Below, piece after piece: positions 50,519 to 59,907 of a DNA stretch of 64,000 nt. A model generated the notes under the pieces. It saw nothing but the letters and a program-made list of their open reading frames with translations, was not told the origin of the DNA and searched no databases. Both the position numbers and the translations under genes were made by a program. The stretch covers positions 62,001-126,000 of the forward strand of contig CAVTZG010000026.1 in NCBI GenBank assembly GCA_963739135.1. Reading direction: 5' to 3'. The stretch's first letter is position 1. The number at the start of each line of letters is the position of its first letter. Source of the stretch: Palsa-504 sp963739135 (GTDB lineage: Bacteria; Actinomycetota; Actinomycetes; Streptosporangiales; Streptosporangiaceae).

Positions 50519-50944
50519 TCAGGCGTTGGTGACGGGGGACATCAGCGGACCCGGCTCGAACTCGACGGCCGGGATGCCGTTGAGACGATGGGTCTCGCGC
50601 AGCGTCAGCAGGTGTTCCGCCTCGGCGGTGAGGGCGTGGACGCGCGGCGTGGCCCTCGCCTTGCGCCGGTAGATGCGGTCGTCCCAGCCCCGCGGGCCGA
50701 TCTCGGCGCGCTGCGCCGCGAAGGCGGCGCGCATGGCGTCAGTGAGCGCGGTGTCGAGCTCGAGCGCGAGCCGGCGTACTTCGGCGTCCGGGGCGCGCCG
50801 GGCCTGCGCCTGCCGGAACTGGCTCTCCGCCTCGCGGGCGGCGTCGAGAAGCTCCGGCCGCCGGACCGCGAGCGCCGCGTCGGCTTGATAGTGCTGCTCC
50901 GCCTCACTGCTCGGCTTCGGCCGGCCCCTGGCCCCAGGTCTCAT
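50519..50944 (-). CDS. Hypothetical charged helical protein
   Basis: 141 residues from ATG at 50944. Helical and charged (RRPELLDAAREAESQFRQAQ, then AEVRRLALELDTALTDAMRA), then IGPRGWDDRIYRRKARATPR and a C-terminus ending VEFEPGPLMSPVTNA. Located 71 bp beyond the ABC exporter pair and read in the same direction, so possibly co-transcribed. Family not recognised. Confidence 0.55.
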   Translation of the reverse strand: MRPGARGRPKPSSEAEQHYQADAALAVRRPELLDAAREAESQFRQAQARRAPDAEVRRLALELDTALTDAMRAAFAAQRAEIGPRGWDDRIYRRKARATPRVHALTAEAEHLLTLRETHRLNGIPAVEFEPGPLMSPVTNA

Positions 50945-51015
50945 GACCCCATAGAGTACGCGGACCGGGGCCGGAGCCGGACGCCGGGTGAAGCAAAACG
51001 CGGGCCGCCCGGCGG

Positions 51016-52851
51016 TCAGGCCAGGCTGGCGGCCCAGCTCGAATGGAGCGCGGCGTACTCGCCGTCGCCGGCCAGCAGCTCGCCGGGCGGGCCGTCCTCG
51101 GTGACGCGGCCATGGTCGAGGACCAGGACCCGGTCGGCGATCGCGACGGTGGACAGGCGGTGGGCAATGATGACGGCCGTCCGGTCGGCCAGCACGGTGC
51201 GCAGCGCGGCCTGCACCAGCCGCTCGCTGGGGATGTCGAGCAGCGAGGTCGCCTCGTCCAGGACCAGCACGGCCGGGGCGGCCAGGAACGCCCGCGCGAA
51301 CGAGATGAGCTGCCGCTGCCCGGCCGACAGCCGGCCGCCGCGCTTGCCGACCGGGGTGTCGTACCCCTCGGGCAGCGCACCGATGAAGTCGTGGGCGCCG
51401 ATCATCCGGGCCGCCGCCTCGATGTCGGCGGCGGACGCGTCCGGTCGGCCGAGCCTGATGTTGTCCGCGACCGACCCCTCGAACAGGAAGTTCTCCTGGG
51501 TGATCACGATGATCTCGGACCGCAGCACCGGATCGGGCAGCCGCCGCAGGTCGGTCCCGTCCAGGGTGACCCGGCCCGAGCGCGGGTCGTAGAACCGGCC
51601 CAGCAGCCGGGCGACCGTTGTCTTGCCCGCGCCTGTCTCGCCGACCAGGGCCACGGTCTGGCCGGCCGGGATGTCCAGTTCCAGGTCCGGCAGCACCACG
51701 GTGTCCCGGTAGCCGAAGGTGACCGACTCGAACCGCACCCTCCGCCCCGTGGAGGCGGCCCCGCGCTCGGGCAGGCCCCCGGGCCACGCCGGTTCGGGCA
51801 CCGAAGGCTCCTGCTCCAGCACGCCGGAGATCTTCTCCAGGCCGGAAGCCGCCGACTGGAACGTGTTGTAGAACTGCGACACGTCCTGCAGCGGGTCGAA
51901 GAAGCGCTGCAGGTAGAGCAGGAAGGTGGCCAGCACGCCCACCTTGATGTCGCCCTCGATGACCAGCAGCCCGCCATAGCCGAGCACCACGCCGGTGATG
52001 ATGTTGCCGACCAGCGAGATGCTCGGGCCGTAGACCGCGTACAGCCGGGATGCGTCCCGGCTGGCCTCGGAGTAGTCCTGGCCCAGCCCGGAGAAGATGG
52101 CCGAGTTCCGCTGCTCACGGCGGAACGCCTGCACCGCCCGTATCCCGCCGAACGTCTCGACGAACTGCACGATGACCAGCGCGATGGCCTCCCTGGTCCG
52201 CCGGTAGGCGCCCGCGGACTCGCGCCGGAACCAGGCGGTCAGCCAGGTCAGCGGGATGAAGCCGGCCAGCACGACCAGGCCGAGCTGCCAGTTGAGCAGC
52301 AGCATGCCGGTGCCGACCAGCAGCAGGGTCAAGATCGCGGCGATCAGCGAGTCCAGGCCCTCCTCGAACAAGTCGGAGATCGAGTCGATGTCTGAGGTCT
52401 GCCGGGAGATGACCCGCCCAGAGGTGTAGCTCTCGTGGAAGGCGACGTCCAGCGCCTGGCAGTGCGCGAACAGGCGGTTGCGCAGCTCGAGCACCACCCT
52501 CTGGCCCACCCGGCCGGTCATGGTGACGAACATGCGGGTCGTGACGGCCTGCACCGCGACCGCGAAAGCGAAGGCCGTGGCGATGACGAGCAGTGGCGCC
52601 GCGTCATGCGCATCAACCAGCGGCGGCAGGCCGTTGTCGATGGCCAGGCCGACCAGCCACGGGCCGGCCAGGGCGGCCAGGCTCTCCACCACGATCAGCG
52701 ACACCGTGGCGATCACCGCCCGCAGGTGCGGGCGGAGCAGGTCGCCGAGCAGCCGCCTGCTGCGCTCCCGCAGCAGCGCGGCCAGCCCGGCGGTCACCTC
52801 GTCGGCCTTCTCGGCGGCGACGCCGCGCCAGGCGTTGACGTCGGTGGTCAC
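51016..52851 (-). CDS. ABC exporter half-transporter (second of pair)
   Basis: 611 residues: six-helix transmembrane domain (about 35-320) and C-terminal nucleotide-binding domain. Walker A GETGAGKTT, Q-loop TQENFLFEGS, and Walker B VLVLDEATSLLD. The ABC signature is RLSAGQRQ instead of LSGGQ, and the switch His is in IIAHRLST. GTG at 52851 overlaps the stop of the other half by 4 bp (GTGA), so they are made together and likely form a heterodimer. This half has Asp after the Glu-Ala-Thr-Ser run and looks catalytically competent. Substrate unknown. Confidence 0.92.
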   Translation of the reverse strand: MTTDVNAWRGVAAEKADEVTAGLAALLRERSRRLLGDLLRPHLRAVIATVSLIVVESLAALAGPWLVGLAIDNGLPPLVDAHDAAPLLVIATAFAFAVAVQAVTTRMFVTMTGRVGQRVVLELRNRLFAHCQALDVAFHESYTSGRVISRQTSDIDSISDLFEEGLDSLIAAILTLLLVGTGMLLLNWQLGLVVLAGFIPLTWLTAWFRRESAGAYRRTREAIALVIVQFVETFGGIRAVQAFRREQRNSAIFSGLGQDYSEASRDASRLYAVYGPSISLVGNIITGVVLGYGGLLVIEGDIKVGVLATFLLYLQRFFDPLQDVSQFYNTFQSAASGLEKISGVLEQEPSVPEPAWPGGLPERGAASTGRRVRFESVTFGYRDTVVLPDLELDIPAGQTVALVGETGAGKTTVARLLGRFYDPRSGRVTLDGTDLRRLPDPVLRSEIIVITQENFLFEGSVADNIRLGRPDASAADIEAAARMIGAHDFIGALPEGYDTPVGKRGGRLSAGQRQLISFARAFLAAPAVLVLDEATSLLDIPSERLVQAALRTVLADRTAVIIAHRLSTVAIADRVLVLDHGRVTEDGPPGELLAGDGEYAALHSSWAASLA

Positions 52852-54767
52852 GCGCTCTCCTCCAGTTCTTCCATGTCCATCAGGTCCGCGTACTCGGGGT
52901 TGCTGGCCAGCAGGTGCCGGTGGCTGCCGGTGGCCGCGATCACGCCGCCGGACAGCAGCGCCACGGTGTCGGCCAGCGCCACGGTCGACGGCCGGTGGGC
53001 CACCACCAGGGCCGTCGCGTCGGCCAGGATCTCGTGCAGGGCCCGGGTCACCCGCTCCTCGGTGTGCACGTCGAGCGCGGACAGCGGGTCGTCCAGGATC
53101 AGCACGTCCGGCCCGGCCAGGATGGCGCGGGCCAGCGCGATCCGCTGCCGCTGCCCGCCGGACAGGGCCATGCCCTGCTCGCCGATCCTGGTGTCCAGGC
53201 CCCACGGCAGGTCGTAGGCGAACCGGGCCTGGGCGGCGGTCAGCGCGGCCTCGACCGCGTCCTCGTCCGCGTCCGGCGCGCCGAACATGACGTTCTCCCT
53301 GACGCTGGCCGAGAACAGCGTGGCGTCCTCGAACGCGCAGCCTACGGCCGCGCGCAGCCGCTCCAGCGGCAGGTCCCTGATGTCGGTCCCGTCCAGCCGG
53401 ACCGATCCTGAGGTGGCGTCGGCCAGCCGCGGTACCAGCTGCAGCAGGGTGGACTTGCCCGAGCCGGTCGCCCCGGTCAGCACCAGCGTCTGCCCCGGCG
53501 GCAGGTCGAGCACGATGTCGCGCAGTACCGGCTTGTCCGCTCCGGGATAGCGGAAGGAAACGTGGTCGAATACGAGGTGCCCCCGGCCGCGCTCCGCCTC
53601 GGCGCGGGCAGGAGTCCGCGGCAGCGCGCGCACCGCCGGCCGTTGCGCCGGTGCCTGGCGGGGAATGCGAGGCTGAGCGGCCTCCCGGAGCGAGGCGTCG
53701 GCATGCCGGGAGGCGGGCACCACGGCCCGTTCGGCATATCTATGGGTTCTATCGGTGATCTCGGGCTCGGCGTCGAAGATCTCGAGCACGCGCTGCGCCG
53801 CGGTGGCCGCCTCCTGGCCGGAGGCGATGATGTAGCCCAGCGCCTCGACCGGCCAGACCAGCAGCAGCGCCAGTGTGATGAACGCCACCAGACCGCCCAG
53901 GCTGAGCGAGTGCTTGCTGACCGCGAGCGCGCCGAGGACGATGACGATCCCGATGACCGCGTTCGGGATCAGGTCGAGCAGCGCCCAGAACGACCCGAGC
54001 AGACCCGCCTTCTCGACCTGGGTCCGGTAGACCTCGGTGGCCTGGGCGTTGTGCCTGATGGCCGCGTGCCTGCCCCGGCCCAGCGCCTTCAGCACGCGGA
54101 TGCCGGTCGCGGCCTCCTCGATCAGCGTGGCCAGGTCGCCCTGCTGGTCCTGCACCCGGCGGGAGAGCACCCGGTACCGTTTCTCGAACCTGAAGCAGAC
54201 CGGCAGGACCGGCGCGAACACGGCGCCGGTGACCAGGCCGAGCCACCAGTTCAGGTGGATCAGCAGCGCCACCACGGCGGCGAACGTCATCACGTTGGTG
54301 ACCATGAAGATCAGGCCGAACCCGGCGAACCTGCGGATCGCCGACAGGTCCGTCGTCGCCCGCGACAGCAGCTGACCGGACTGCCAGTTGTCGTGGAACG
54401 ACGCCTGGAGCCGCTGCAGGTGGGCGTACAGGTCGTCCCTGATGGTCTTCTCGATCGCCGCCACCGCGTCGGCCTGGATCCAGCGGCGGATCAGGTTCAG
54501 CGTCGCTTCGACCACGCCGAGGCCGACCGCGGCCAGGGCGAGCGGGATCAGCTCGCGCCGGGCGCCGTGCGCGATCGCCCCGTCCACGACCGACTTTATG
54601 AGCAGCGGGATGATGATCTCGGCCGTGACCGCGCCGAACGCGGCGGCGAACATCACGATCATCTGGACCCGGAACGGCTTCAGGTAGCCTCGCAGCCGCC
54701 ACAGCGCCCCGACTGGTCGGACCCGGGCGGAGGCGCGCGTGACCAGGGAAGGCATAAACGGGGGCAT
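52848..54767 (-). CDS. ABC exporter half-transporter (first of pair)
   Basis: 639 residues: six-helix transmembrane domain, then an unusual about 60-residue Arg/Ala/Pro-rich linker (about 345-400), then the nucleotide-binding domain with Walker A GATGSGKST and signature LSGGQRQRIALARAIL. Walker B is VLILDDPLSALD, where the catalytic Glu is replaced by Asp (DD-P), as in the degenerate site of heterodimeric exporters. Switch His in VVAHRPST. Paired by overlap with the downstream half, whose site keeps Glu. Confidence 0.92.
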   Translation of the reverse strand: MPPFMPSLVTRASARVRPVGALWRLRGYLKPFRVQMIVMFAAAFGAVTAEIIIPLLIKSVVDGAIAHGARRELIPLALAAVGLGVVEATLNLIRRWIQADAVAAIEKTIRDDLYAHLQRLQASFHDNWQSGQLLSRATTDLSAIRRFAGFGLIFMVTNVMTFAAVVALLIHLNWWLGLVTGAVFAPVLPVCFRFEKRYRVLSRRVQDQQGDLATLIEEAATGIRVLKALGRGRHAAIRHNAQATEVYRTQVEKAGLLGSFWALLDLIPNAVIGIVIVLGALAVSKHSLSLGGLVAFITLALLLVWPVEALGYIIASGQEAATAAQRVLEIFDAEPEITDRTHRYAERAVVPASRHADASLREAAQPRIPRQAPAQRPAVRALPRTPARAEAERGRGHLVFDHVSFRYPGADKPVLRDIVLDLPPGQTLVLTGATGSGKSTLLQLVPRLADATSGSVRLDGTDIRDLPLERLRAAVGCAFEDATLFSASVRENVMFGAPDADEDAVEAALTAAQARFAYDLPWGLDTRIGEQGMALSGGQRQRIALARAILAGPDVLILDDPLSALDVHTEERVTRALHEILADATALVVAHRPSTVALADTVALLSGGVIAATGSHRHLLASNPEYADLMDMEELEESA

Positions 54768-54913
54768 TGTCGCGAGGTTAACCGGGCTGGCACGAGGTTG
54801 TCATCTGATTTTTCTTCCGGCGTACGACTTGTCGCCGGGCCTCAACTCTGGCACGCTGGCTGACCCAGAGGCTTCGCGAACCGGTTGCCGGAGTTTCCGG
54901 CAGGGAGGGAACC

Positions 54914-55684
54914 GTGAAGCGCAGCAGTCCCCCAGGGGGGAATGGGGGGGCGGGCAGCCCCCCCATGCGCGGGGGGTCCCCAAGGGGGGCCCGGGGGGAT
55001 GGGTCCCCCTGGGTGAGAACCGTCGTCCCCCCGGACCAGCACCGCCTCCTGGCCGCGTACCGCGACGGCGTGACCGTGATCTGCGAGCTGGCCGGGCAGT
55101 TCACGGACGTGACGTGGCTGGCCGCGACGCCCTGCTCGGAGTGGCGGGCCGTCGACCTGGCCGGTCACCTGCGGTGCGTGGCCGACGACTACCACGAGTA
55201 CCTGGATGACGCGCCGGCCAGCAGGCTGGCCCGGCTGATGGCGGCCAACGCGTCCGCCGACTCGCTGGCCCGCAAGCTGGCCCGGCAGAACGCCGCCGAG
55301 CTGGCGGCGCTGCCTGACGCGCCCGGCCCAGAGCACATCGCGGCGTTCGCCGAGTCGGCCCGGGCCTACGGGCGGCGGCTGCCTGCCTGCTGGGACCTGC
55401 CGCACCACAGCTACCGGGGCGTCGAGGCCACCGTAGCGGCGATGGCCGGGGCGGCCTGCGCCGAGTGGCACCTGCACGCGTGGGACCTGGCCAGGTCACT
55501 GGGCAAGGACTACCGCCCGGCCGATCCCGAGCTGGTCCTGGCCGCCTGGCGCGGCGGCACGCCCCAGCTGTGGCCGGAGGTCACCGACAAGCAGGACGCG
55601 GACGATCGGTGGCTGGTCCTGCTCGGCGCGTCGGGCCGCGATCCGGGCTGGAGCCAGGTGTTAGAGCGGTCCGGCGGGTCCTGA
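54914..55684 (+). CDS. DinB-fold maleylpyruvate-isomerase-like protein (TIGR03083 type)
   Basis: 256 residues from GTG at 54914 with GGGAGGG four bases upstream. The fold begins near residue 40 (DQHRLLAAYRDGVTVICELA) and includes the metal His pattern WRAVDLAGHLRCVADDYHEY and AEWHLHAWDLARSLG. Relatives are mycothiol-dependent enzymes or putative metal-binding transferases of actinobacteria. The first about 35 residues are Gly/Pro/Arg-rich and coded by the G/C-tract repeat, in frame, as at murJ. Substrate unknown. Confidence 0.8.
   Translation: MKRSSPPGGNGGAGSPPMRGGSPRGARGDGSPWVRTVVPPDQHRLLAAYRDGVTVICELAGQFTDVTWLAATPCSEWRAVDLAGHLRCVADDYHEYLDDAPASRLARLMAANASADSLARKLARQNAAELAALPDAPGPEHIAAFAESARAYGRRLPACWDLPHHSYRGVEATVAAMAGAACAEWHLHAWDLARSLGKDYRPADPELVLAAWRGGTPQLWPEVTDKQDADDRWLVLLGASGRDPGWSQVLERSGGS
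54951..54976. repeat. Third copy of the 26-bp G/C-tract repeat
   Basis: CGGGCAG-CCCCCCC-ATGCGC-GGGGGG matches the units at 25069 and 25114. Read in the same frame as at murJ, giving GG-x-GG-x-GSP and GG-x-P-x-G on both proteins. Confidence 0.65.
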
Positions 55685-55712
55685 CGCGACGCCAGGATAG
55701 AGTCCTTGGTTT

Positions 55713-56930
55713 GTGACCTTCGACGTTAACCGGGTCCGGGCGGCCTACCCGGCGCTGAGCGATGGCTATGCCTACCTGGACGGCGCCGCGGGCACCCAGG
55801 TGCCCACGCCCGTCATCGAGGCCATCGCGGACACCTACAGGTCCGGGATCGGTAACGCCGGGGGCGCGTTCCCGGCCAGCGCGCGGGCCAGCAGCATCGT
55901 GGCCGAGTGCCGCCGCGCCCTGGCCGACCTGACCGGCGCCCACCCGCAGGGCGTGATCCTCGGGCCGAACATGACCACGCTCACCTACCGGCTGGCCGAC
56001 ACGCTGTCCCGCCAGTGGGCACCGGGGGACGAGGTCGTGGTGTCCCGGCTCGATCACGACGCGAACGTCAGGCCCTGGGTGCAGGCCGCCGCGCGCGCCG
56101 GGGCCACGGTCCGCTGGGCCGAAGTCGATATGTCGACCACCGAGCTGGCGGCCGCCCAGTACCGCGAGCTGGTATCGGACCGCACCCGGCTGGTCGCGGT
56201 CACCGCGGCCAGCAACGTCGTGGGCACCCGGCCGGACCTGGCGGCCATCGCCGCCGCCGCGCACGCGGCCGGCGCGCTGTGCTACGTGGACGGCGTGCAC
56301 GCCACCCCGCACGTGCCGGTGGACGTCCGGTCGATCGGCGCGGACTTCTACGCCACCAGCGCCTACAAGTGGTCCGGACCTCACATCGGCACCGTGGTGG
56401 CCGACCCGGCCCTGCTGGAGACGCTGCACCCGGACAAGCTCGAGCCCGCCCCAGCCGGGGTGCCCGGCCGGTTCGAGCGGGGCACAGCGGCCTTCGCCGA
56501 CCTGGCCGGAGTGGTCGCGGCGGTCGAGCACCTGGCCGCGCTCGACCCGGCCGCCGCGGGCAGCAGGCGGGAGCGGCTGCTGGCCTCCATGACCGCGGTG
56601 GAGCGGTACGAGGGCGAGCTGTTCGCCCGGCTGCTGGACGGCCTGGGCTCGATGCGGCACGTGACGCTGTACGGCAAGGCCGCGCGGCGCGCGCCGACCG
56701 CCTTCTTCACCGTGGCCGGCCACACGCCCGGCGAGGTCGCGGCCCGGCTGGCGGACCGGCAGGTAAACGTGTGGCACGGCGACAACTATGCCTGGGAACT
56801 GGCCGGCGCCCTCGGCCTGCGGGAGTCCGGCGGCGCGGTCCGCGCCGGGCTCGTCCACTACAACGACCAGGCCGAGGTGGACCGGCTGCTGGCCGCCGTA
56901 GCCGGCCTCGCTTCGGCAGGCGTACCCTGA
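55713..56930 (+). CDS. SufS/cysteine-desulfurase-like class V aminotransferase
   Basis: 405 residues from GTG at 55713. PLP enzyme fold: YAYLDGAAGTQVPTPVIEAI, the Asp-x-His region CYVDGVHATPHVPVDV, and the PLP Lys in YATSAYKWSGPHIGTV. Belongs to the SufS-like subgroup without other suf genes; no catalytic Cys loop of SufS type (RxGHHCA) is visible near the end (VNVWHGDNYAWELAGALGLR), so desulfurase activity is doubtful. Substrate unknown. Confidence 0.88.
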   Translation: MTFDVNRVRAAYPALSDGYAYLDGAAGTQVPTPVIEAIADTYRSGIGNAGGAFPASARASSIVAECRRALADLTGAHPQGVILGPNMTTLTYRLADTLSRQWAPGDEVVVSRLDHDANVRPWVQAAARAGATVRWAEVDMSTTELAAAQYRELVSDRTRLVAVTAASNVVGTRPDLAAIAAAAHAAGALCYVDGVHATPHVPVDVRSIGADFYATSAYKWSGPHIGTVVADPALLETLHPDKLEPAPAGVPGRFERGTAAFADLAGVVAAVEHLAALDPAAAGSRRERLLASMTAVERYEGELFARLLDGLGSMRHVTLYGKAARRAPTAFFTVAGHTPGEVAARLADRQVNVWHGDNYAWELAGALGLRESGGAVRAGLVHYNDQAEVDRLLAAVAGLASAGVP

Positions 56931-56984
56931 GAGGGAGTTCTCCCGCGGGGAAACCGGGGGAGTTAGCCGCTCGGCGGAGGTCGG

Positions 56985-57326
56985 GTGAACGCGATGCTGA
57001 CGGGGCTGGGCAGCCTGCTGGCCATGCTGGCCGGGCTGCTGCGCGACCTGGCCCAGATCGCCGTTACCCCGTCCGGTTCCGGGGCCCTGACCGGGCTGGC
57101 CGCCGCCGTCCTGGCCGGGGCCATGCTGGCGGCCGTGCTGGCCCTGGTCGCCTCGGTGGCCAGCGTGTCCGGGCTGGCCGCCGCCATCCCGCTGATCCGC
57201 CGGGCCTCGGCGCTGCGGGAGAAGTCCTGGCGGGCGGCGTTCTTGCGCCAGCGCGACCCTGACGCGGCGGGACGGACCAGACCCAGAGCACCATCGGCGG
57301 CCCCGGCGGCCGCCTCATCCCGCTGA
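56985..57326 (+). CDS. DUF6412 membrane protein
   Basis: 113 residues. Two membrane helices (LTGLGSLLAMLAGLL and AAVLAGAMLAAVLALVASVA), then a basic tail ALREKSWRAAFLRQRDPDAA. The family is commonly next to YidC-like genes, as here (60 bp upstream of the next start). Function unknown. Confidence 0.8.
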   Translation: MNAMLTGLGSLLAMLAGLLRDLAQIAVTPSGSGALTGLAAAVLAGAMLAAVLALVASVASVSGLAAAIPLIRRASALREKSWRAAFLRQRDPDAAGRTRPRAPSAAPAAASSR

Positions 57327-57386
57327 CCCGCGGATACCGCGGCCGCTTCCAGCACCTCATCCGTCCCAGCTGGAAGGCCGTTCCTC

Positions 57387-58178
57387 ATGACCAGTCTGTT
57401 CGGTGTCCCCGTGGACGCCGCGTACCACCTTGTCTCCGGATTCACCCGTTTCCTCACCCCTGCCCTGGGCGGCCTGGCTGCGGTAGCCGCGATCATCGCG
57501 GTCACCATCGCCGTCCGCCTCGTGCTCATGCCGCTCAGCCTCCGCGCCTTCCGCGGCCAGGCCGCCATGGCCCGGCTGGCGCCGCAGCTGCAGGTCCTGC
57601 GCCAGCGTTACGGCAAGCAGCCGGAACGGCTGCAGCGCGAGATGGCCGCCCTGTACAAGCGGGAGGGCACGAGCATGTTCGCCGGCTTCGCGCCGCTGCT
57701 GCTCCAGGCGCCGCTGCTGTCGGTCGTGTACCTGCTGTTCCGTTCGGCGCAGGTCGGCGGTAAGCCGAACACGCTGCTCGGCCACGACCTGCTCGGCGTG
57801 CCGCTTGGCGCTCACTGGCTCAGCGGCGCCGGAGCCCTCAGCGCGCAGGGCCTGGTGTTCGCCGGCCTGTTCGCCCTGCTGGCCGGGCTGTGCTGGCTGT
57901 CGGCGCGCCTGGCCAGGTTGATGACCGCGCAGCCCGCTGCACCGAGCGGATCAGGCGCGCTAATCCGGCTGCTGCCCTACCTGACCGTGGTCATCGCCGC
58001 CTTCGCGCCGCTGGCCGCCGGGATCTACCTGCTCGTCTCCACCGCCTGGTCGCTGGCCGAGCGGCGGCTGTTCTGGCGGATCACCGGAGGCTCCCAGGCC
58101 GCCTCCCCGGCCGTCTCCTCGGCCGTCTCTCCGGCCGTCTCCCCGGCCGCCGGGCGGCGCCAGCCGCTCAGGAGGTGA
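57387..58178 (+). CDS. YidC/Oxa1-family membrane protein insertase
   Basis: 263 residues. Core family motifs: VRLVLMPLSLRAFRGQAAMA, then QLQVLRQRYGKQPERLQREM, YKREGTSMFAGFAPLLLQAP, and three to four further helices. The conserved positively charged groove Arg can be assigned to VRLVLMPLS. Shorter than the main YidC, so a second, specialised insertase. The C-terminal tail is a Ser/Ala/Pro repeat. Its 3' end overlaps the converging DUF885 gene by about 11 bp. Confidence 0.88.
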   Translation: MTSLFGVPVDAAYHLVSGFTRFLTPALGGLAAVAAIIAVTIAVRLVLMPLSLRAFRGQAAMARLAPQLQVLRQRYGKQPERLQREMAALYKREGTSMFAGFAPLLLQAPLLSVVYLLFRSAQVGGKPNTLLGHDLLGVPLGAHWLSGAGALSAQGLVFAGLFALLAGLCWLSARLARLMTAQPAAPSGSGALIRLLPYLTVVIAAFAPLAAGIYLLVSTAWSLAERRLFWRITGGSQAASPAVSSAVSPAVSPAAGRRQPLRR

Positions 58179-59838
58179 GCAACTGGCGCAGCAGCCGGGC
58201 CGGCGGCGATCCGTGGGCCAGCATGCGGTCGTGGACCTCCCGGTCGGCCAGGCCGGGGTCCGCGGCCCGCAGATCCCCGGCCAGGTCGGAGACTTCGGTG
58301 TACCCGACGTAGTAGGTGGACAGCTGGGCGGAGGTGAGCAGCGCCCGGCGCCACTTGCCGGCCGCCTCGCCCTCCTCCTGGTGGCCCCGGCCGGTCATCA
58401 GCGTCATCGCCTCGGTCTCGGTCATGCCGTGCCCGTGGATGCTGGCGTCCAGGATGGCGTTGATGATCGTGCGCAGCTGCATCTTGAGCTGCTGCATGCG
58501 GACCGCGCGGGGATCCCCGTCACCGGGGTATCCCTGCTCGGTCATGACCCGCTCGGCATACACCGCCCACCCCTCTACGAACGACCCGGACCGCAGCGCG
58601 GCCCGGATCGCGGTGCGGGACCCGGTAAACCGGCGTGAGTGCTGAAGCTGCAGGTAGTGGCCGGGCATCGCCTCGTGCACCATCAGGTTGTGCACCATGT
58701 GCCGGTTGTATTCGCGGTAGAACGAGGCGACCCGCTCGGCCGGCCAGTCGGCCGGGGCCGGCGAGACGGCGATGAACGTCGGCAGCGGTGCCGGCTCCAG
58801 CGGACCCGGCGAGTCGCAGTACGCGACGGCCACCCCGCGGTCGATCTCCGGCATCGGGATCAGCTCGACCGGGTCGTCGTACACCGTGACCAGGCGCCGG
58901 TCGGTCACGAAGGCGATCTGGGCGGCCAGGGCATCCCGGCAGAAGCCGAGGATGGTCGCGTCGTCCGGAACATCCTGCGCCAGCCGGTCGAGAACCTGCC
59001 GGACGACTCCGGGGCCGGGGTCCGCGCCACCGGCCATCTGGCCAGACAGTTCGGCGATCTGCTCGCTGACCAGGTCCAGGTCGGCCCGCGCCCGGGCCAG
59101 GATGGCGTCCGCGTCGGCGGCCGCGCTCAGCGTGAGCGACAGCTTGCGGGCGAACAGGTCCGGCCCGATCCTCGGGCTCCTGTCGCCGTCCGGCCCGGGC
59201 GCCGCCTCCTCCAGCCGGGCGGCCAGCCAAGCGCGGTGCCCGGTCAGCGCCTCCAGGGCGGCGGGCCGGACCTGCTCAAGCCGCGAGCCGCATTCCGGCG
59301 CGGCCTCCAGGGCCGCCTCGACCTGCGTGCTGACCATCGTGATCGTGCCGTTGAACTGCCCGAGGGCGGTTTCCAGGTGCACCCGGGGCATGGGCCCGAG
59401 CAGCCGCTGGGCCGCCTCGAGCAGGGCGGGCACCGCGGCCAGCCGCCCCGCCAGCGCGGCCAGACGGTCGGGCAGCGGGGCGAAGTCCCTGGCCAGCAGC
59501 TGGTAGATGGCCCGCCCCGGGTTGGCCAGCAGCGGATTCCAGGTCAGCTCGCGCAGGTCGTCGAGCTCGAACACCCGCCGGGCTACGCTGCCCGCCATCA
59601 TCGCCGCGTCGACCCGGTGCTCCTCCGACAGCGCGCCGGCGTCGAGCGCGTCCAGCCGAGCGGCCCAGCCGTCCAGGGCGCGCCGCTCGTCGGCCAGGGC
59701 GTCGGCGGACAGGTCAGGCAGCCGGTCGTCGAACCTGTGATCGCCCAGGCTGGTGGCCGCATCGGGGTGCCGTTCCGCCAGGTCATCGAGATACTCGCCC
59801 GCTAGCCGCGCAAACTCGAGATCGGCTTCGCTGTCCAT
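58168..59838 (-). CDS. DUF885 zinc-metallopeptidase-like protein
   Basis: 556 residues. The metal motif HEAMPGHYLQLQ (HExxPGH form typical of DUF885) follows MVHNLMVHEAMP near residue 385. Downstream Glu/Arg segment EGWAVYAERVMTEQG completes the family signature. ATG at 59838 with GGAGG upstream. Homologues are predicted peptidases without signal peptide here. Substrate unknown. Confidence 0.9.
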   Translation of the reverse strand: MDSEADLEFARLAGEYLDDLAERHPDAATSLGDHRFDDRLPDLSADALADERRALDGWAARLDALDAGALSEEHRVDAAMMAGSVARRVFELDDLRELTWNPLLANPGRAIYQLLARDFAPLPDRLAALAGRLAAVPALLEAAQRLLGPMPRVHLETALGQFNGTITMVSTQVEAALEAAPECGSRLEQVRPAALEALTGHRAWLAARLEEAAPGPDGDRSPRIGPDLFARKLSLTLSAAADADAILARARADLDLVSEQIAELSGQMAGGADPGPGVVRQVLDRLAQDVPDDATILGFCRDALAAQIAFVTDRRLVTVYDDPVELIPMPEIDRGVAVAYCDSPGPLEPAPLPTFIAVSPAPADWPAERVASFYREYNRHMVHNLMVHEAMPGHYLQLQHSRRFTGSRTAIRAALRSGSFVEGWAVYAERVMTEQGYPGDGDPRAVRMQQLKMQLRTIINAILDASIHGHGMTETEAMTLMTGRGHQEEGEAAGKWRRALLTSAQLSTYYVGYTEVSDLAGDLRAADPGLADREVHDRMLAHGSPPARLLRQLLTS

Positions 59839-59907
59839 CGAGCCTCCATTTCACCTCATGAGCTGCCTGACACAACTGCCAACCGTAACGAATGAGACCA
59901 TGGCCGG

